From Klebsormidium nitens (lineage: Eukaryota > Streptophyta > Klebsormidiophyceae > Klebsormidiales > Klebsormidiaceae): DNA of 35,393 nt. Location of the stretch: contig DF237678.1 of assembly GCA_000708835.1 (NCBI GenBank), positions 1 to 35,393 on the forward strand, in the 5' to 3' direction. The translations under genes and the position numbers were made by a program. Of the stretch, positions 19,255-29,700 are shown piece after piece; the stretch's first letter is position 1; each line of letters starts with the position of its first letter. The notes below the pieces were generated by a model. That model was given only the letters and a program-made list of their open reading frames with translations. It was not told the origin of the DNA and did no database searches.

Positions 19255-20743
19255 CGTGCCGCTAGTGGCCGCTTGGCATGACACCAGGCATGCATGCCGG
19301 TTCATGCACCATGATGCAAGAAACGTACTAGTATTGCATGAGTGGCTGATATCATAATGAAGATCATGCTTTTAGATAATCTTACTTTCTTTGAACTCTT
19401 CGAATCTCTTTCTTGACTCGGAACTCGAGCTTCTTTCTTGAGCTTCAGACCATATACCGTCGTACTACGAGACTCAAGAAAGCTAGTAGGCAAGTCTGCA
19501 TGCATGCATGACCGAGTCGAGGCCGCCGTGCGCATGTTGACTTGATGGACGGTTCTTTAAGCTCGCGCTAGTGGATGCAGGTTCAGGCTAGCTGAGGCTA
19601 TGAGAGCTGGCCGGGCAATTCAAGCATTATTTAGTATACAACATATCATGCCCGGCCGGTGATGGATCAAATTGATCATGTATTATTACCATTGACCCTC
19701 ACGTCACACAATGACAGTATCCTAGCTATATACTTTGATTCATGCAGCTTGAGCATGACAACGCACGCGGTTGCTTAAGAATCCGCTCGACCCATCGCAC
19801 AAAAAAACTAGTGCAGCATGAGAGCAGGCTAAGAACCTGCATTGGTTTATTAGCCCCATCGATCTTGTGAACAATTATTGCAATACCAGCTAGCTGCTTC
19901 TCAACCAGATTATCAAAGTCTTGCCAAACCAAATTTGCCGCGGCGCATGCTACAAAAGGCGACCTTGCCATCAAGCAGGCTTGCCGTTCTCCGTATTCTC
20001 TTCCACTTCCGTTACGGGTGTGGAAACAAGATCCGCGGATCGAGCGGACGGTATGCAATGATCTTGCAACACCTGTTGAGCAAGAAAAGGAAAGGGTTCA
20101 GATGGATAACGCCAGACGGAATGACGATGCCTGCTTTAATATTTGTTTGACCATCGGATCCCTGTTGCTGTTCCATCTATCCAAACTGTCAGTGTGCCAG
20201 TTTTTAAAACATAGTAGGGCAGACTCAATCAATATACATGTCGTGAGAACGGCACAGACTCGCCTACGAGGAGGGAGCAAAAGCATAACTAGAGCGGAGA
20301 AGTGGCCCTTTCCAATACGTAGTGGGTTTTTACAATTGATAAGAAAGTGTTCCCTTTCTTGTTCTTGGATTTCAGCTTATCCAAAGCCTTATCGGCCAAA
20401 GTCAGAGTTGCCCCTAATCAAATGAGTCCCTGGCCAGAACCAGACCCCACAATCACCAACTCGAAGCAAGCAGCTTCAGGCAATTTCAAACGGATCAAGC
20501 AAAGCGAGCGCTGCTTTGGCAGTCTCTTGAGACTGTGGGGCATTCGTACACAGAAACAGAGAGGCGCTGAAGAACTGAAACAGACAGAACGCAACCAGCG
20601 GCATGTGCTGCTCAAAATTGAGAACCACTCTTTCAAAGGCTTCCTCCACACCATTTTTGTACACCTTCCGGACTTGTGTGAAGTAGCATTCCGTTCCGCG
20701 GTTCGAGGCTTCCGGAGCAGAAACGAAAGGACGGAGAACGAAC

Positions 20744-23700
20744 CTGCGCGGTCGCCCTCCGTGCCGCTGCGTTTTCCAGGACAAGCATCTCGTTGTACTC
20801 TAGGTCAAACTTCAGGAACGGGTCTTGACAGCCTGCAGGCACAAAACATTTTAGTCAGCGAAAGTGTCAAATAAAACCTGACTACGTACTTCATGACTTG
20901 GGACAAATACCTGTCTGAGCCTTACGTCAAGAACGGCGACTTACTACCTGGTGATTAAGCTGAGTCTTCGCCACGAATGGTGGATCTTATTTGTTGGATC
21001 TTGAGGTTAATGTATACAGATCGAGACAGAAGCGCAAAAGATTGGGTCCAACTTGCAGCAAAACCACAACGATAGACGCCCTCTTCAAAGCACGACTCAC
21101 AACGACGCCGGCACCCTGCAGTCTACGAGCGACCTCTTCCAGCAGATTAAACGTGCGATGGTCGCCTGCAGTAACTCTGGAAATGACTGGAGCCCATTCC
21201 TAACAACCTCCATTGACCAGGAGCACAGAAAAACGGGCAAACCGAGATTGCCCAGATCCCTTCGTCTCTTGACGAATCTTGTTGCAAAAATCAGCTACGG
21301 AAGAGGGAAGAGATAAAATTTTGGGGGCTAAGGGCTCACTCTCTACCAGCTCGGCCAACTGCTTGATGTTCCGGATCTCAACGCCGTTAAGCCGGATCAC
21401 GACCCGATTGCTCAGGTCCTCGTAACCGATGTTCTCGTCATGTGCTAATACCTGCAGTGGAGGGAAAAGATGGGTTAATTTGCAACCTGAATCCGCCTTT
21501 GCTCTCCTCAAAATGTTTTCACCGTAACACGTGTCGATGGAATCCGACTCAACCTGACGTTTGGCGTGTCAGAAAAGAGAGACACGGCTGATCAAAACCT
21601 TTGAACTCTTGTTCCGACCCGAAACTGCATAGCAGCAATCAGACTTTAATCGCAGACCCAATTGACGTTCCCTGGTCCTCACACTTCCGTGTCCTCCTGC
21701 GCAGCCAGCACTTGCTAACAGTGGTCTTTTACTGAACAAAGCGCTCGTGGTTCAGAAAGGTTCAGATCGTTTGAAGAGTACCATATCCCCTTTCAGATTC
21801 TGTCCCATCGCAACCACGATAAGGGGCGAGCTTCAAAGGACAAAGTCCCAGGTCTCCAGGTCCAGGAAAGAGACTCAGGTCCAAGCACCGAAGCACAATT
21901 CTGATTGAAACAGCAGGTTTTGAGGTCCCGAAGGCTTGTGAAAGCGCAGGCTGGAAAAGGTGGCGCAGCCTAAGATGAAGGCTGACCTGCCCCAGTAGAC
22001 TGATACCTTTTTGGGACATTCTTCAGAAGCGAATTAGAGCAAAGAGGACACAAGACTTGAGTACTCCGAGTTGGGTGGTTCTTAAAGGTTCTGAGAAGAG
22101 TAGAGTCCAACATTCTGGGGATAATTCTAAGAACGCTAGCCTGTGGCATCACGTCATCTTAGTCTGATCCAGCTAGAGCGGAGCCAGGGCTGACAGTAAG
22201 GGTTTTGTGATGCGGAAAACCGAGAACTCTCAGCTTCCTCCTCACTGTCATTTTCCACCACCAGAAAAGCTTGTAAAAACCCCTGGGTTCGGGCGGCTTG
22301 CAAAAGTGTCCTGGAAACGCTCACCTGGGACAACACGACTACTTGCTCGTCGTCGCTGCGCGCCATGCCGTGCAGCATCCGGTCGAGAAGCTTTACCTGC
22401 AACAACCGAACCAAGTCTCAACGGTTGACTCGAGAAAGTTGAATCTATCACGCATCCGGGTTAAGTCCGAACTGACTTGCGTTTTTGGCATCGTCAGTCC
22501 GACGTGTCGATGTTTCCACTCCGTGTGTCTTTGGGACACAACCTTTTTGGGTCGAAGGTTGGGCTCGTCGACTCAAAAAGGTTACCTAGAGTGACTAGGT
22601 AGCGATTTGAGACTTGACCTCTCCTCTCGCTCAAGTGGAACCATACTTGTGGTGCTTCCAGAATTGCTTGATTTAAGACTGGAAAGTACGCTACTCTCCA
22701 ACCTCAACGATAAGTAAGGAAGTTTAGCGTGGGGGTGAGGATGGATTAGCCCCGCACCCAAAGTGCTCCGCTTACCAAAAGTCGTCCACGTTAGCTGGCC
22801 AGGCTTTGCAGCTACCATTGAACGTCCTCTTTTTCCAAGCTAAAGATGTAAGACTGTCGACGACGCACCGCAGAGGACGATGAGATGAACAGGGATTGAA
22901 AGACTGAAAAACTGATAGGAGGATGCCGCCGCTTACTGGTGTATCGTAATCGTAGTCGCTTCCATACTCAGACTCTAGGTACGGTTGGCAAACCGGCGTG
23001 AAGACGAGTCCCGCAATGATGAAGTAAGAAGGGTTCTTTCCGAAGATGTGTACTGGCACCTGTAGTCATACGGACCGAACGAAATGTCTATCTAAATGAC
23101 GCGCGTATGATCGGGCATCCCAGAAAAGCAAACTTGGCATGCAAGGATGGATTGTCCGAGCACTCCGTCAATCAGCGCTTGGGCTTTAGAGCCCCTTGAT
23201 TGCCTTGGACACGTTAAAAGGCTCGTTATGTTCGACTGAGCGGAAGACAGGAGAGTTTGGAACTGCTTGCTGGATTCTTGGAAAGAATCTAACGGCGGCG
23301 AATCTATTCTAGTTGCTTCCAGAGCAAGCGCGGGCATTTATCAAGTAGACAAACCCGTTGAGACTTGCAATCAGACTCGATTTGGAGACACGAGTTTGTG
23401 TTCAGAGACGGACTTCGTGCACGAGAGAATGACACAAAACACCATGCTGGAATGACTCCGAGATTGGCCCGACACAACTATCGAGTAACACAACGTCCCG
23501 TGCAACAGTCGAACCTTCCAACGCTTTGAGTGATTTTCATTGCCCAACGTCAATCTCCTCTCTTTGTCTGAAGACCATCAGCGCATTCCTCTTTCACACT
23601 GTTATCGTACACGCGTTCAAGACTCGTACTAGAATCTAAATTGAAGCACCACTTCCTGGATTCAGCAAGGTTGTTGAATTCATAACGACATCGTCTGCAG

Positions 23701-26700
23701 CTCACCAGTCTTTTGGGTATTCTTAATCGCACGTCCACGTCCACCTCCTCCCCTTGTCTCGACACCCGCAGCGTCGCCGTCTCACTCGTGTATTTTTGAC
23801 TAACCAAGTAACCGAACGATATCCGCTCCCCCGACCGGAACGGCACGGTTCCGTCGTTTGCAATCGGAATTCCGTCGAAGCTCAGGATGACGTCGCCCTG
23901 CACAAGAAAGATGAATGAGAGATTACAAACTAATGGCGATTCGCGAAGAGTCGTGTATCCAACGGTGTTCAAGTACCCATCAAGTACAAGAGACTATCCG
24001 CTTCCTCGAGCAGAGTGACATGGTGCGGTCTTTGACTGGGATGCTATCGTCTCCCATCAGAGTTAGTTTCGCCTGTGCACTTCAGGGGTCCAAAACAAGA
24101 AGCTAACACTTCCGTGACTTCTACTTAGGCTCAAGGAACCCCTTTGAGACGCCTCCTCATCAAACAACGAAACCGCAGCAAACTTTCTCTGCTTCAAAAA
24201 ATGACTCGGAAACGAGAGATCTGCTACCCAATCTCCAAGCAGCGAACTCTTCAGTTGCTTTCCGCGCCCCTACGACTGCCGTAACAGAAGACTAACCGGT
24301 GGCCCAAAAAGATTCAGAGATTGAGACATCGCCCAACTTCTTGGCAAGGTCGTATGCAGACAAGATCGGCTCACTCCTTCTAGCGAGCACCCTCCTGAAA
24401 TCCTTGAATTACACAAGGACTGGCCGCAAAAACGGATAACTTTATAGCTTCAGAGCCTTTGCACGTTCAACAGCCCCTCACCTCTTTGAAAACGTTGTAA
24501 GCAAACGAAACAAGCTCCTATCTCCGGATAAGCACTCCCTTCCGGTCGTTCAGTAACCCCAGCTACAGTCACAACACGAAAACCCAAACAACTTTCACCA
24601 CCCTCACCTCCTTGAGCACGTTGTAGGCAAACGAAGTCGGCTCCAGTCTCCGTATCAGCACTCCTTTTTGATCATTCCGCAGCCCCAGCGACTGCCGAAG
24701 CGCTGGCGACTCCATTCGCTGCCACGCAATGCCTAGCGCCGGAAAACCCGTGTACTGCCCGTTCCGCTCGAAGTCGGTTAAGAAGTGGTTGATGACGGGG
24801 GTTGGGATGACGTAACCGATGTTTTCTGCGTCCTCCGACTTGAGCGACTGGAAGGCGATGCCGACGCACTCCCCCCGGGAGTTGAACGCGGGCCCGCCGC
24901 TGTTACCTGCGAGTTGAAGAGTTCGTTACCTCAACAGTAAAAATGAGTCCGGTAATAGATCACAACTCGAATCTCGACAGAGCACCTTACCTTGGGAATC
25001 GAATGCGGGCCCGCCGCTGTTACCTGCGGGTTAAAAAGCCTGTTAGCTTAACCATGAAAGCATTATGAAAGTATCACACTATCGACTCTGTCGACTGAGC
25101 ACTCCCCCCGGAAGGTGGGGCTGCCGCTGTTATTTGCGGGGTGCAAATCTCGTTGGCTTAACAAGAGAATCGAGACGCGATCTAAGTTAGCGACTCTTTC
25201 TATGGAGTGACTTTCCCAAGAGTTGACGACGGGGCGGCGGCTGTCATCTGCGGGTTGAGATTCTTGTTAGCTCAACCACGACAAACGTCGTTTATTCCAG
25301 TGTGAGAGCAGCGGCTCTGCGTTCCTTCCCCAGAAGCTGGTCGGCCCTGATTCGTTACGGATTGGGGTGAGAGGTCGTCAGATAGGTACGCTTCATCCGT
25401 CTGTAACAAGGAACATCACGACTCGTCTCCTTAGAGTCTGCTTGTGAAGTCGACAAAGTACAATCGGCGTAAGAACGTCCTTAGCAGCTGGTCAAGACGT
25501 TCTTGACGGGGGTCACGTTCCAAGCCCTCTCGCAACAAGATGCAGGCTCGCAAAACTGTCAATGGATTGCGGGGTTGCAGTCGGCCGCGATTTGGTTGCT
25601 GGGACATCTAGTCGCAGCGCGGCGGTGCCGTACAAACGGAAGTGGGCACTGGTTGTCAAAGAAACTGAGCTCAAAAGCGACTGAAGCTACTGAATTTCAG
25701 ATTGAAGACAGTCCTTTGCAAAATAACCATAGCCAGCGTTCTGTGTTCCAAGCGTTGTAAAGAAATACTTTTGAGGTGAGAGCATTTACTTCCGGAGCGG
25801 TATCATATTCGCTGGACATCATACTTGGATATATTTTCCCCAAGCTTAATGCTGGTAAGCCCAGACGATGACAAGCCTACGACCGACCACTGAGAGAGGA
25901 AACAACAGGAGGACACAAGGCAAGTCGCACGATATCACGAGAAAGTCGAGTCAGGGGTGCGACAAGAAAGAGAATGATGATAGAAGAACCGAAGTGAGAC
26001 ATAAGACTTTACCTGAGTTGATGGCCGCATCGATCTGCACCCCGAGCAGCTCAGTCGACCCATGCACGTAGCTAGTCACCTCGATTCGCGATACGACGCC
26101 GCTCGTCACCGAGATCGTGTCGCCCCCGATCGGATACCCGACAACGGTTACTCCATCCTGCAAAGGAGGAAGGCAACGATTCAGGGTCAGGTCGTAAACT
26201 GAATTCGGGATACGGCGCCGCTCGTAACAAAGGTGATGTTCTACCCTGTGGAAGCCTGATGATCCGACGACGATTACTCCTTCATGAAAGGTCGAAACGC
26301 ACTCCGGTCAAACATAGGTCGGTAGTCTCTTAATGTGCAGGATGGCTCCGTGGGTCACAGAGATGGTGTTCCCCAGGCCAATCGGTATTGGATCGGACAA
26401 CTGTTGCTCCGTCCTGACTAGAAGGAAAAGTGCTTAGAGCAAACTCAGGTACTAAGTCACTTCGATCTGCGAAACAGCTCTGCTTCTTATTGAATTGAAT
26501 CTTTCCCAATGGAGTATCTGACGAGTCTCTCCGGACTGAGCAAAAGGTAGGCAATACATTCAATCTGCAAGCCATTCTGCAACAGGACTCCGCTCATTAC
26601 TGAAAAGGTGTCCTCCCCGACTGAATATCCAACGACTCTTGGTTTATCCTGAGGAGAAGGAAGAATGAAAGACCGAGCCCAGGTCACTCGTTCGACTGAT

Positions 26701-29700
26701 TACCAGTGCGACCATTCATCAGAAAACTCGTGTCCCTCGTCAGCCCAACCTGAACGGCAGTCAAGCAACGCACGTGCCGTCCTTCTGTTTGTCACTGACG
26801 GGCGCAATAAGAAAGCACTTGCGGACTAAGAAACCCGACCATAGCAGATGCAATGACCAGCGTTGGAAAGCCTGGAGGATTCAAAGACTGGCAAGGAGCG
26901 GGATGGCCTGGATGCGCATAGAAAACCTGCTCGTCAAGATACTGTCAAAGTGTTAAAATACAGAGGGAGACCGAGCTCGAGTTATATTTGCTCCTTACTC
27001 CCTTTGCCATATGATCGCGCACGTCTACAACGCCTGATGCCCTCATTAAACACTCTCAGCATCGACTGAGCGTCCCAGAACAAACTCGGGAAAAGCAACC
27101 GTAGAAGTTTTGCTGTCTTCCATTTCACGGCTTACTAGCAAAAGGCTCAGCGTCTTGAACATGTGCAAAACCGTGTTTGCATCCTCGTCTAAGTCGTCTC
27201 AGCCTCCGCAGTGTGTTCACAATGCATGGAAGCTTGTAAGCATTGCTGACAACTGTTCTGAATCCCTGCGTGCTTACAGGCTCGTAGACCCTGATAAAGA
27301 AAGCTCATCCTGATACTCGCAATGACCGGATGTAAAAACCAAATCAATTTAGAAACTCGGCTTTAGATCATGACAGGTGACCTTATCTTGGACCAACATT
27401 CAAGTCCTGAAACATCGAAGCATGCGGAAGGTCAGAGCAACAGCTGCTCTCCATATACCGTCCAGCCAGGAAGCCAACCTTGTTTGCCAGCGAAGCCGGG
27501 GTGTTATCAGCATTTGTGGTTGGTCGCCGAAATTACGGGCGACCACAAAACATGACGAAATTTGCACACGAATCTCAACGCCCCAAGCTCACGCTGCATC
27601 TTTTGTTTACTCTTTTTGCTCAGTCATACTACGCGGGATCGATCGCTCATTGAAGCCAACCCGTGACAAACACATCCCGGCGAAAACGGCTTGACAGCTA
27701 TGACTTCGGCTGGGGGCGCACCCCCAGAACGGCAGGCACAAGAGCAATGGCTGGCACCAAATCTACTGAACCCTTGGCAGAATTTCAAAGCACCCAAACA
27801 TCAGCACCAGCTGCCTCAGATCCGCTCGCTTAGGCGCAACCTGCTCTGTGAGAGCGGATCAGCCAGTCGAGCAACGGGCTTTGACGTCAACAATTGGGTA
27901 AGCCCCTGCTAAGCCAAAAAATGCCTTTCTGCAATCTGAATGCCACGTTGAAAGGGAAATCGCATTGGACAGGCGAATCCTGGCAACACAAATTGCGAGA
28001 ACACTAGAAAGCTGTTTTCTAGGTTTTCAATGTCATCCACAATACGTTGACTGTGTTGATCTCAAGCCATGGATGGGAACGTCTCAGACTTTTTGGTAAG
28101 AAGATCTTGTAACCGTGTGTTCAGAGAAACCTAACGTATTCAAGCAAAACTTTGACAGAAAAGGTTATGTAGGAGAACCTTAGCCTTATACAGTAGGGCT
28201 TCAGAGAGCCACGCAGCTGGCTATGAGCAATACACTCACCTGAACTGCTTCATTGCCCTATAGCATCTCGACAACAGCTGATGAAGCAGACTCGGACGAT
28301 TTTTGCAACAAAGCTTCAAAGTGCTGAACGTAGCCTTCAAAAGTCCTCTGCTTTGATCCGCTGCCAGTCATCTCAGCTCTTGCATTCACACAGGTCGAGA
28401 CGAAGCTTGAAGAACAGTCAATGGGCGGTATCCAGTAACCGTTCCACAAAAACCAGCAATACTTGCGCAATATGTGGTGTCGGCAAATTTCCCACAATGA
28501 CAAACACCAGTAAAGTGAGCAGCACTATAGAGTGAGACGAAACGGAGCCGCTTACCTGCAGCCGCGGCAAGCTTCCGAAGTTGAGCGGCTCGACATCCCG
28601 CCAAAACGCCTCGTCTTCCACAGTCAACAGTGCAATGTCGCACTCTGTCCCGATCGCCAACACCGTTGCAACGAACTTGGTGTCGTCACCCCGTCGCTTT
28701 ACCTTCACCTGCAACGCTCAGTATGGCACGTATGGCTCAGTATGGTACCTCTGACAAATCTCGAAAAGGAAGGACGAGATAACATCAAGACTCCAATTTC
28801 AAGCTGCTCCAACAGTTTGTCGCGGACTAATGGACGGGTCAATGTGGTATTCCTGCGCGGATCGGGCACAAGCTTCTCATAGAAAACCAGCCGTAAGAGG
28901 ACTCGCTTTGCTTGGGGTTTGGCAATGCCCTGTCGTAAATCGGAGCTTCATTGGCCTGTAGGCCCGTAAGAGTAACAAACAAATACCGCGAGTGTGAAAC
29001 GCGCCTTCTGAACATTTCGAATTTCTGGAGCCACTTTAGCGTGGCTCTTACCCACAACGAACGCCGCATCCTAGCCCCGACTATAAGCTTCAGCCTGCCA
29101 AGGTAACACCCAAACTTCGAGCTTCCGCCTACCTCCCCAAATCCAAGGACATTTGCTTAGTCATATACCAGATTGGAGCTCAGAGTAGAAACCTCTGCTC
29201 TCTCGAAACCCATACTCTGGATCCTGGCACAAGTCTGAACAATCAGGTCTGTCCTGAACGAAGCTGCACCATCCTTAGAATATGGTCGATGATTGGCGTA
29301 CCTGTGTGTGATGTTCTACGCAATGCGCGTTTGTCAGCACTCGCCGCCCTGCGCACATGAACCCGGACCCCGTCGACGAGTATTGCCGCTTCTTTTGCCA
29401 AGGGAGGGAGTAGTTTGGCTCTGTGTGGGTGCAGTAGACCTGCAAATGATGTGATCTAATCTAGGCGTCTCCTGTGCTAGAAGCCCCACAGAAAGAGCAA
29501 TCGTTGAGTGGGTGAATACAACCGCTTCCCCAAACACAGGCCAGTCCCCCTGACGTCAGCGGCGCACAGTGGTTTTTAGTCACCCAGCGCATCTGCCTGT
29601 GTGACGTCAACTTTGAAGATCTAGCTAGCGCCCAATTTCTAGCTAGTGCCCAACCTGCGCAGCGTGCGGAAAGAGGGAAAAAGATGCCAAGTTTTGACTG

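Larger units (their letters stand above)
17527..20743. other. Gene-poor, palindrome-rich intergenic region
   Basis: I find no supported exon here. It contains a cluster of TACCGG, CCGGTA and GTAC words (about 17640-18065), a short GC hairpin (18686-18706), a larger imperfect palindrome (19213-19254), and GCATGC-rich palindromic text around 19288-19300 and 19495-19510. Its upper part (about 20300-20743) may contain the missing last DEG9 exon and 3' UTR. Open frames such as 20347-20874 (+) show no family resemblance. Confidence 0.35.

Noticed and set aside
20400-20743. Last DEG9 exon
   Set aside because: A minus-strand stretch near 20600-20625 reads ILSSTC in one frame and HMP in another, faintly like the family's C-terminus. 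No phase-consistent acceptor supports it, so it was left out of the model.
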